DNA of 64,000 nt from Dendrophyllia cribrosa. Taxonomy: Eukaryota; Cnidaria; Anthozoa; Scleractinia; Dendrophylliidae. The position numbers and the translations under genes are program-made. The DNA lies in the NCBI GenBank assembly GCA_024195265.1, contig JAJLRJ010000010.1, positions 4,188,135 through 4,252,134 of the forward strand, written 5' to 3'. The notes beneath the pieces are model-generated. The model was not told the DNA's origin and searched no databases. It was given only the letters and a program-made list of their open reading frames with translations. Shown here piece by piece: positions 1 to 11,118 of the stretch; the first letter of the stretch is position 1; each line of letters opens with the position of its first letter.

Positions 1-283
1 TAGGTTAAGTCCGCCTTGTTTTCTCGAAGTATCTAAAGACTGGAAAGAAGAATTGAAGACACCTACGCGCATGTTGTCCTCAATGGTGGCTTTCAGAGTT
101 TAAAAATATCGTTTTTAACCGTTTACAGGTAATCTTTCTTCAGTGAAAAAACTCTTTTTGGATTAAATATCTCTTTCTTTTTTCTCTCTATTTCCTTCCT
201 TTTCATTTTTTTCCCATATTCTTTCTTTCGGCCAAAAAACGCGGAAGGCCACCAGCTTTCCCGCCATTTCCTTCGGTGTCGTC

Positions 284-297
284 GTTGTCATGGTATC
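284..297. promoter_or_regulatory. RFX X-box-like palindrome upstream of ZBBX
   Basis: GTTGTCATGGTATC matches 11 of 14 positions of the palindromic RFX X-box GTTGCCATGGCAAC and lies 167 bases before the start codon. RFX factors drive ciliary genes, and ZBBX is a ciliary gene in vertebrates, so the placement is sensible. It could still be chance, and the transcription start is unknown. Confidence 0.35.
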
Positions 298-306
298 ATC
301 ACATTG

Positions 307-316
307 GTCACGTGAC
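307..316. promoter_or_regulatory. E-box palindrome GTCACGTGAC
   Basis: A perfect 10-bp palindrome with a CACGTG core, the site of USF/MITF/TFE-type bHLH factors, lies about 150 bases upstream of the ZBBX start codon. Only the motif is seen. Confidence 0.35.
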
Positions 317-463
317 ATGTGGCTATGGTCGGCCATGACAGTCGCTCAAAACATTGCAAGTGAGGTGTTTCGTTCTTCAGATGAATATTTTGTGGTAGTT
401 TTTAGAAACTTTGAGCTTCTTTAAGGTTTGATTTTGTTGATTGGAATGACATTTGGTTCAAGC

Positions 464-3400
464 ATGTCTTACGAAGCCTCGTACGTAAAGGCAAGGAAAA
501 AGTAAGTGGTATATTATTAATGGAGAGCTTATAAGAATACATTCTTATTTGTAAATCCAAGAATATAATCGAAAGGATTTGATCAGCTCACTATAATTTC
601 GAACTATAAATTTAAGCAATATTGTTAGTGTAGCCTTTGTTGCTTTAAACTTAAGTAGAGTTTAAATATCTGAAATACACCTATCTATTTCGAGTAGTTA
701 TTCAAGTTTAGCTACATGTACGTACAGCCTTTGTGAAATTGAGCTTTACGTGTAATAAACCTACATCATAAAACGCTGTAAATTAAATTTAACTAAACTG
801 ATTTCTGTATTTGCAAACAAGACCAAAAAGGCAGAGATCATTTCTTTGAATTTCAAGCGGTAATACCAAGGAAAAAGTAGAAAAAAAATCATTGCTCTGT
901 TGACAAGGAAACCACAACTAAATGACAAATTCTGATAAAGTATTTATAGCAAGCTGACAACATGTTTGGAAACAATACAGTTGTACATTGTCAATTTAAG
1001 CTGTATGAAAATCTGACTTTGTTTTGTCTTTCTTGATAATCTGCAAATAAGGCAAAGTCAAAACTAATAAATTCCAAAAACAGATGGTGCTCTCATCTGC
1101 TAAAATCAGGCCATCTGAAAGGATGCGAAAAACAATTGAAATTCATGTGACATTTTCAGGGGAGATTGTGCAGCAAAAGAAGGCTATTCATTTTAATATG
1201 CAGCATATTGTGAGCTTTTCCCACACTAATTTTACATTCAGATTCAACAGTAACCTTTTTATGCCTTCAGATGTTTAACTATTGCTATAAAATATGTCCT
1301 TAAAGGACCCGAGTCACCCAAAATGCCCTGCGTGCTCAGACTGTTGAATCCGCCATTTTTGATGCCATCAAAATGACTGAACATGGCATAGTGAATCGGA
1401 ATCTTACTGCATCGTCCCAAGTTGTGTAATTGAAAGTCTGTAACTGTTATCGTAGCTTTTTTGAATTACCGTATTTGTCTATTGGTTTGAGCGATTTTTT
1501 CGTACTTTTGTGCTACCAGTGGACAAGCTAAGGTTTTGACATTCAAAGTCAATGGTCTTATGGCCTCACAGTTTCCCAAGCCTGGATGGCCGAAGGTGCC
1601 AGGAAATGAAAAGAAAACTATTCTTCGCGAATCGACTTTCAACCTTTTGAAAGCAAGCAAAAGTGAGGTTGGAATTGTACGGCTAACCCATAGCCAGTTC
1701 GTCTAATTGTTGTTGTTAAAGAATGTATAAAAGTAATCACTTGCATCTGGCCATTAGAATTATGAAACAGCAAACGTGCTGGAAATTCAAATATTTCACA
1801 AACTGATTTCATGCTGGATGCAATAACGCCATACGTCTAACAACGAAAGTACTGCTTAGCTTCGAGACACACAACATAACTGACTTAGTCGCAGAATAAA
1901 CTCTGAGGAGTCAAAAACAATAATTTGTAATATGCCATTATTCTATGGATTTTAGACTCTTTATAATTAGCCGTGATGAGGAAACACTATCTTGGAAGCC
2001 ATGCTAACCACAGACTTGCGCTCACACAATATCATGGACTGAGAAATTAACTCAGTGATCCTAGCGTTTAGCAACTATTACTGATCTTGCAAATTATGCG
2101 CCAAAGAAACAATATTGTTATGCCCAGAGCTAGCAAACAAACGAGGACATAACTAAATAATTCTAAATGGCTCTGGAAAGAGTAAATATCTCCTGTCAGT
2201 ATCAGAGACTTTTTCCTAAGATCAAAGAATTGGCAACATTGAGAATAACAGGCCTGTTATATCTTAATTTTGATTTAAAAGGAAAAATCTCTCAGGCACG
2301 TACTTGGGGTAACCCTATTCTAAAGCCGGGCTGAAATGCTTTTTTGCGACGAGCAGGATTTGTTTTAGGTCTGTCACCTTTTATAACAATTATTTTTAAA
2401 TATCTCATCTCCGACTTTTCACAGCGATTTCCTTAGTTTTGGTCACGCGCCACATGTAATATAATACCGAAACTCCTGTATGCAAACAAAACCGAAGGTG
2501 TGGCTGACTTGGGTCCTTTAACACAAAAGGGAGCAATTTTAGATGGTGTATAGATCTAGATCATGTAGTATTACATGAAGTTCAAACTGCTGACCATCAA
2601 TATTAGCCAGAAGCCATTCATGTAATTTTCGTTATTCTTGTTTAGTGTTTTCTTTTCAAGTTTTTAGTTTTTCAGTGTTTCTGACTTTTAAACATAGTGA
2701 TAAAGTGAAAAGAACAGGTCAATTCTAGTTTTTGAAAAAAAAAAGTGCTAATAAGTGAATTATGTGATTTGAGGCCAATGATTCTTCAAATCCCATCATC
2801 GCCAAATATTAGAAGCCCCGAAAAACAGGTTGAGCTGAAATGCTAAAGTAACATTCCTTCTTCAACACAGGGCTGTGAAGCAGCTTAAAAATAGCAATGC
2901 ACAGCAACTTGAGATTGAAACAAAGAAGATGGAGGATAGGATCCGTGCCTTGAAGGAACAGATGTTCAGAGAAAAGGAAGAGCGAGAGTAAGAAAAATCC
3001 CACATTTTATTTTGTAAAACATTGAAAAACAAATGGTACCATGCCAAAGAGGTTTTGAAAGCTATTGGAGATTAATACTAGTGTGATACAATGTTTGTGA
3101 GGCATCTCATCTGGCATTCAATGACCTTTTTCAGCACTCATGGTAGGTAGGTAAGTCTTTACAAGCCTAATGGCTGACAACTGCCAGAGCTTAATCCAGT
3201 TTCTGTAGCATGAAGCGACTGAGAGTATTACTACTCCCCCCTGGATGGGATGCTAGTCCATCACAGGATGACCTGGTTTATATACTATGAAGTGACTAGG
3301 AGTATTACTACTCCCCCCTGGGTGGGATGCTAGTCCATCGCAAGGTTAGCCCCCAGCATTATGTTGCCGGTACCCTGGGTGGAGAGAGACAATGTGGAGC

Positions 3401-6400
3401 AAAGTTTCTTGTTCAAGGAAACAATGCAATGGCAGAGACCAGGCTTAAACCAATGACCTTCAGGTTGAACGTCCAAAATGCTAACCACTAAACCACCGCA
3501 CCTCCACTCATACACTTCATTATTATTTTCATTTCATTTATTTGTGTTTGTGTAATTTGTTGACAGGAAACAGGGTGGAACAAGATGGGCATCTGGAAAA
3601 TCTGGTCCCCTAAGCACTCATGCTCAAGATGTGCTCAAGAAAAAGAGCTCAAAAGCTGAAAAAGTAGGCAGAGCTACATGCTTGCAAGCACAATTGATTT
3701 CTTTTGAGAAAGATGTAATGTTCATTGTAAAATTCATTTATAATTCATAAGGGTACTAACAAATAGAAATGAGCCATTCCAATCACATGGTTAACCCTGT
3801 ATACCAGATACAATCTTGATACAACTCACTAATGCGGTTGTATCTAATTTACATTCCAGATACAACTCACTAGTGGTTGTATCTAATTTACATTCCAGAT
3901 ACAACTCACTAGTGGTTGTATCTAATTTACATGTGAATGTGAATTTCACAAGTTGTTTACTACATTCGCCTCCGTGTTGTATCGGCACTATACATTTACT
4001 CGGCTAAGCCTCGTGATTGTATAGGCCGATACAACACTCCCGCTCATGTAATAAACATTACTTATGTCACCAGTATGGGACCAAGAGTCCACGACAGAAA
4101 TCGAACCTATGACTTTCCACACACCGGTCAGATGCTCTCACCACTGAGCTATGAGAGACTCGTGGCAAGCTAGGCCATACCGTGTGGCATGAAATTTTCA
4201 CTGAAGTTTAATTTTAATTTTGTGTTTTGTGGGTCCGGAACAAATTTTTGTGAATTCAGATTTCAGACTTTACCAATGAGAAGAAAATTTTCGCGGATCT
4301 CAGTTTTTCGCGTATGGTACTTGTATATAACAACAAGGTTTAATAGTCTACTTTTAATTTTCTATACTCGTGTTACGAGTCTTTGATTACAATTCAAAGG
4401 CTACAGTAAGGTGTGATTTTGTATGCCATCTGGGCCAGGCAAAACACGTATAATACTACTAACTGAAATTCGTTTAAACGAAGTAAATTGTTGCGGACTA
4501 ATTTTTTGCTGGAGTTTATTTTCATGGGATCTTACTATTGCGGATCGTTGGAAAATTAGATTCTGTGAAAATTTCATGCCACATGGTACACTAGGTTCAT
4601 GTATGACATATGTCTTGGGTACTGTTAGGATCAGCAAAGTCGAAAGCCAGAGTACTCCCAGAGTTATACAATGTACAATCAAAATTTTAGAATTGTTTAT
4701 AAGGATTCTTGTTTTTGTTTATTTACAGCCTCAGAGGAGAATTAAAGTTCTGGGGGACGAACCTTTGCGTGAGTATTAAAAACAATAAACCATACAGTTT
4801 GTTCATGCTTTCAAAGTATAACACCTCTCTGCAAAATATAGCATGTGCTGTACAGTTGTACAGCAGTACTTCATAACCATCTGACAAGTTCTGTTTAACC
4901 CGTTAACTTCCAAGAGTGCCAAAAATCAAAATAATTCAAGAAAAATCCCAAATTTAATAATGTAGAATATTGAAAAACAAATGGTACCATGCAAAAGTAC
5001 TGCTGGAGAGGTTTCATTTGAATGGTCACACCACAGGATTTCATCCACAGACTCAAAAGTTAGAACAAATGGTACCATGCAAAAGTACTGCTGAAGAGGT
5101 TTCATTTAAATGGTCACACCATAGGATTTCATCCACAGACTCAAAAGTTAGAACAGATGGTACCATGCAAAAGTACTGCTGGAGAGGTTTCATTTAAATA
5201 GTCACACCACAGGATTTCATCCACAGACTCAAAAGTTAGAACTACACTACATGTCTCCATAATTGACTCTATGAATATGAATATATGAAAGTCATATATG
5301 TGAATTGTGGATAAAACATGAGTGAAATTTGTGATCCTCGCAGTGTGCTATCAACTTAAGCAGTTGAAAAAGCTTGAACAGGATCCATGACCTTGTAATA
5401 CCGGTTCAATGCTCTATCCACTGAGCTACCAAGTCACATGGATAGGTAGTCAATTGTGAGTTCGTAATAACCCAATGATAGTGAAATATATGAATATGAA
5501 TATATGAAAATCATATAATATTATGTGAAATGCAGATAAAACATGAGTGACATTTGTGATCCTCGCAGTGTGCAAGCAACCTGAAAAAATTGATTTCATA
5601 TTCGTATATTTCACAGTTATCATCAGGTATTATGAACTCACAATTGACTAGCAGTCCATGTGGCTTGGTGTAGCTCAGTGTCATGGGTTCATATCCCATT
5701 CAAGCCTGAATTTTTTTCAGGTTGCTTTTTTGTTAATGCTTAAGTTAATAGCACACTGCAAAGATCACAAATTTCACTTGTAATTTACTCTGGTGGTGAA
5801 AGGATTAATTATTTAAGCTCCTGCAACAGTGATCTAAATGCACATCAAGATGTATTGCTATTGAAAGGGAAATAAAATGTTAATTTTTCTCAACTACTTT
5901 TACAGAGAGTTACAAAAAGAAGGCAACACCAAGGGTTCAACAACCAGACAATCTTGGTTCTTTGGGATGTGGTCAGTGTGAGAGGACAAACGCAACTGTG
6001 GTATGTATGATTACATTTTTATTTCTGAGTTCTTAGGGCTGGTTTCCAATAGCAACAGAGTCTGAGTCATAATCGCAGTTGTAAGAGAACTTATGACCTA
6101 GTGAAAATCAAACAACAGTCGAAAGCAGAGTCGTAAGCTTGACGGAATCGGAGTCGTAAGAATCAGGTTTCTGTTTTCTTTCCATTGGGTTTATGACTCA
6201 CTTACGATCTAGTGAAAACTAGATTGTTGGAGATGCAAGCAGAAGTGAGGAATAAACCAGTCACATTACCCATTCCCAGGTCCTCAGAGTGTAGTTTTCA
6301 CTTCGTAGATCATAAGAGATGGAATCATGAGCCAAATCTTAAACTCTGCTTATAACCTCCGTTGTTTGATTTTTACAAGATGCACTTCTGATTATTACTC

Positions 6401-7666
6401 AGACTCTGACTCCGTCAATAGTGAAATCCAGCCTGAACTAATCATGCCACATTTAATGCCAAATGAGGTCATGTTTTTACATGTGTCAGCGCTTAGATGC
6501 AACAAACAGTTTAATTTAACAGTAATTTTGTTCTACTTGTTTTCTGCAGGTGTGTGTGGAATGTGCCGAGAAGTACTGTGTCAGTTGCTTCATGTCTTTT
6601 CATCAAAAGGGAGCACTCAAGAAACACGGCACACAGACAATTGAACAGGTATGCAGCCTGTTACCATCGTGATAGGTTTATTTCTTGGCATAACCCTTTA
6701 ATTTCAGTTTGTTTGTAAATTCTGTTCAAAATTGCAACAAGCCAATTATATTTGAAACACTTTTATACTTTTATATTTTCATAATTTATGTTTTAAATAC
6801 TTTTAAATCATTTATTAAAATATATGGTCTGTGTACAATTATTTCTTTTCAGTGAAAAGATCAGCGATGTTCGCTTTCCGTATGTCCATGTCCTTATAAA
6901 ATTATCCATTTTGTTACTGACTTTAGAACATTTATTTTCTGTTTTGTTGTGTAGTACGAGGCAGGACAACTTGAGGAAAGGGACACCAAGAGTGTCAATA
7001 ATACCAAACCTGAATTATCACCTTCAAAAAAAGTCACTAGGTATGCACAGCCGTAACTTTTGTTTGTTAACTAGTTTGAGAAATGAATGAAAAATAAAAT
7101 CTTATTTAATGCACACAATAAAGTGTTTTTAACGCAACTGATCTTAGCAGTGGTTTTGGCCTAGTTTACCACATGTCGAGAAATTGAGAAATTCGACATG
7201 GTGGATTCAAGATGGTGATGGTGAATCAAGATCATGGTGATTGTTATTATCACTGTTATTGCCCACCATTGTAATTTTACCTTTATCGTAATTTCTAATT
7301 CTTTTATTGTAACTTTTGATTTGTATATTATCAATAAATAAATAGAGGTCATTTAACTTGAAGCTGTGTTATACTGCTGAGTATTTTTACGAGTCAGTTT
7401 TTATTTTTTTAGCCTTTAGGCGAGAAAAAATAAAAACTGACAAGTAAAAATGCCCAGCCGTATTACACAACTTTTCACTGAATAAATTGTTTATTATACA
7501 ACAGTAGTCTTCTCCTAAAACTAAGTTTCTGAAACTGTTTTTCTTAGCATGCGGTCGAAAGAGTGTAATAACGTGTCATATTTGCACTCGTTTCGATGCG
7601 TATTTGTGCTCTAGAATGCTCTGTCGAATAATAAAGACATTTAATATTATATTTATTATTATTATG

Positions 7667-7702
<36 letters not shown>

Positions 7703-10700
7703 TCCCACATCGTTTGACATCATTGTCCAATTTTGGGGACCTCAAAAGAAGCCATTTTTGACATACTATATACTCTCTAAGTTTCATTGACATAGCGTTT
7801 ATGCTCTTGACATTACCCACAGGCTCGGGAACTCAAAAGAAGACCACGCTAAGGGTTAACATGAGCCTTTGTTTTTACTGGTTAGGCGCAGGTAATAGTT
7901 CAAACTTTTCCTATTTATTTCACTGCAGGATAACCAGCCAAGGCCAAGCAAAGTCTCCACAGGTAGAGAATCAAAGTTTGTTCTTCCTTCCTAAAGTCCA
8001 CCCTGGTCTCCAAATTTGGACTCCTTTTTAGAAAGAATTTGCACTCAAAATGATACCCCATTCTAAAAAGGTCAATTTTTAATACCCCATTCTAGAAAAA
8101 ATGGCTGCTGATAATCTGAAGCTTTCGTGCGTTCAAAATATTATACCCCGTTCTGGGAAACATCTCTAAAATGGATACCCCGTTCTAGATCAGGAGTCCC
8201 AAAATCGCGACTCCAATGGGCGGCACATACCCGTATAGGTATTTTGAGGGAGTACCCCCCCCCCCCCCCCCCCCCCCCCGGGGCCAAAATCAAAGAAATA
8301 TTCCAAATTTCATTTTGTAAAATATTGAGAAACTAATGGTACCATGCAAAAGTGCAGGGGAACCTCGATTTAACGAACCTCGATATAACGAAATCCTCTT
8401 TATAATGAACACAATCCGGCAGCCCAATGTAAAATCTACCCCGATATAACGAATAAATGTCAATGTGCGACAAAATATGAATGCAAAACAGACCAACAGT
8501 GTTTGCTAAAGGGCAAAGGTATAACCTGTCAGTTTTCCAGTGTCGTAGTTATGTTTACAGTGTACTGTAGCGGCATTAAAGTGCAACTGTCATTTGTTAA
8601 GATCCAGAAATATGTAACACTGTTACAAAACAATTCCGCAAATTCGTAAAAACGAGGTTTTCGATATGAGGAACCTTCGATATAACGAACCAATATCCCC
8701 AGTGCCTTGGCACTTTGTTAAATCAAGATCCCACTGTACTGCCAAAGAGGTTTCATTTGAATGGTTACACCATATGATTTCAACTGCAGACTCAAAAGTT
8801 CACGAAAACGGTCGCCCAGTCTTCTCCCTGTTTCGCCAATGTATATCTTTTTTGCAAAAAGTACATGTTATGCAGTAGATAACATTTACGGAGGTGCATG
8901 TAAAACGATCAGTGATTTTAATAGATCGTTTGGGTCCTGTTATTTTGTCCGCGTTGTGAATGAAAGGACAAGTGTTACATCGTGTGCGTGTGCATTTGAA
9001 AGTTCCCGGTACATCGTCAGATTTCAGTGCGCTCGTAACTAGAAAGTTGCCAATGTTTTTGTCACGTTTGAATGAAATTTAGTGGGGGTTGTGAAAAAAT
9101 TCTGCCAGTTTCGGGGTCGTTTTGGAGTAATTTGAAATTTTTTAAAATGATGCTTTTGACTGTGTTGTTGTGTGGGTGGAAAGTGAGGGTGAATGGAATC
9201 TGCGGCCTTTCCCTACACCAGGGTAACACAGAAAGCCGTAAAAACCTAGAACAAAAAATCATCTTTCAAATCGGCACTCTCAAACCCCATGGAATCAACG
9301 AACGCTTTTCATTCAACTAATCTACATTTGTTTTTCACGTCACCAAATTTCCACCAATAGCGTAGCTCCACCGCTTACTATATAAAACCACACACTACCC
9401 ACAATTCCTTGATTCGCTCCGACGAAGGGCTAGCGCTCGAAACGTCAGCTATTTGAATCTTTTTACGGTGGTCAATTTACCTTATCGACTCAGTCGATAA
9501 AACTAAATTCTCGTGTTTCATCCCCCCACCGACGCAGCACCACAGTTTCTCTAGAAACTAACCCCATTCAAAAAGTTTAGATCTACACTACATGTCGTGA
9601 TTTCATAATAATATTTGACTCTGCTAACTCATCTGGCCAAGGAGAAGTAGTAAATTCCCTTTAGTTACTTCAAAATCCTTAACTAAAAATGCTGACTATG
9701 GTAACTCATCTGGCTCATTGAAGCTGTTAGATTAGACTCAGGTTTTATCTCACCTACCCTTTCTCCTTTGTAGTTTGGTGATACCACAGGACACCAAGGT
9801 GGAGCACTGTTAGAGGGCTCATACAATGAAGAGGAAAGTGCACAGTCCTTTGCACAAGCACTCATGGAATGGAGAAATGCTGGTAAACAGGAAAAGCTGT
9901 GGACAAACCCAACTGATACCAAAAGTATGTGAAGGTTTTTATTTTATTATCTCAATTGACTATAAGATTGTTAGAATGAAATAATCAAAATAATGTTTAA
10001 CATGGAAACTAGAGTATATCAAGGACTGGTTTACACTAGCGACTTTTAAAATTGGAAGTGTAGTTGGAAATGTAAGGAGACATCGGAGAAATAAATAAAA
10101 AGTTGAACCTATGCACAATGAATACACATCTACTTAAGCAAAACCTACAAACTGGAACAAACAAGGAGTCACATATTTGGTTTTGTAATACAAATATTTT
10201 GCTTCCGCAAATCGTAATTTGCTGTCATATTCAGCACCTACATGTCCGTTTTGAAGTATATTTTACTAAAAGAAGCACTTCTCAAGTGTCTGTTGACGGT
10301 GTCAAAGTTTCCATTGTCCGTCTTATAGAGGTGTCCATCTTAGAGGGGTGTCCGTCTTATAGAGAGTTTAGTTGCAGTAAAATGACTGAAAAATGGCAGG
10401 GACCAACGTGCAACAACAACTGTCCGTCTTATAGAGGTGTCTGTGAAGAGAGAGAGTTGATTGGATATCAGACACGAGGAAGAATATTTCATGCAGAATA
10501 TCCACACACCAACCAACTTCGAGATGTTTGGACACCTGATGAAACACACTGAGTGTTTGATAAAGCTTCTCAAACCATTAACAATTCTTGGAGAATTTCA
10601 AAGCAAACGTTAACAGACATGTGTACAAAAAAAGAAACATATCCAAACCTCCTTCACAGTAGTAATTTCCTTTGTTTGTTCTTCATAAATACTATTAATG

Positions 10701-10741
10701 AGTTTGGGAATGTACAATAATATTGTGACATGTGATTCCAC

Positions 10742-10811
<70 letters not shown>

Positions 10812-11078
10812 AGCTATATAGCCCGATAGGGTAGGGTTTTTGAGGTGCTCAGTCCTTAAATAGGGTATCCTTTTGGGTATTTTTGGTATTGTGGTCCTTA
10901 GATATTCCTTAGATAGGGTCACTAAAATGCAGTATTCACCCCAATGCGCAAAACGAAAAAGATATGGTCTGTTAAAACTGGGCCTTAAAAAGGGTATCGA
11001 ATCTCGATTTTCTACCCTTAAATAGGGTCAGGGTTTGAGAACCTTGGCGGCACACTCCTACCCTAAATTGTCGGGAGT

Positions 11079-11118
<40 letters not shown>

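Larger units (their letters stand above)
8281..9620. mobile_element. Minisatellite MITE interrupted by two later insertions
   Basis: The 88-bp-family sequence runs 8290-8354 (TTTCATTTTGTAAAATATTG, ATGGTACCATGCAAAAGT). It resumes at 8739-8800 (GCCAAAGAGGTTTCATTTG to ACTCAAAAGTT) and again after 9567 (AGATCTACACTACATGTC). The gaps are filled by a pogo-like MITE and a Penelope-like element. Confidence 0.75.

Noticed and set aside
3818..3932. CRISPR-like direct repeats
   Set aside because: Three head-to-tail copies with no unique spacers in an animal intron; it is a minisatellite.
4075..4190. Functional tRNA gene on the minus strand
   Set aside because: A- and B-boxes are present, but no intact acceptor stem or clean anticodon arm; it fits a SINE head.
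4401..4779. Overlapping frames of 93 and 118 codons on both strands
   Set aside because: No family resemblance. The plus frame's last part is ZBBX exon 4 with its acceptor and donor; the rest is intron.
10103..10552. 149-codon frame in ZBBX intron 9
   Set aside because: Its middle is made of GTCCGTCTTATAGAGG repeats and it has no splice logic with neighbours.
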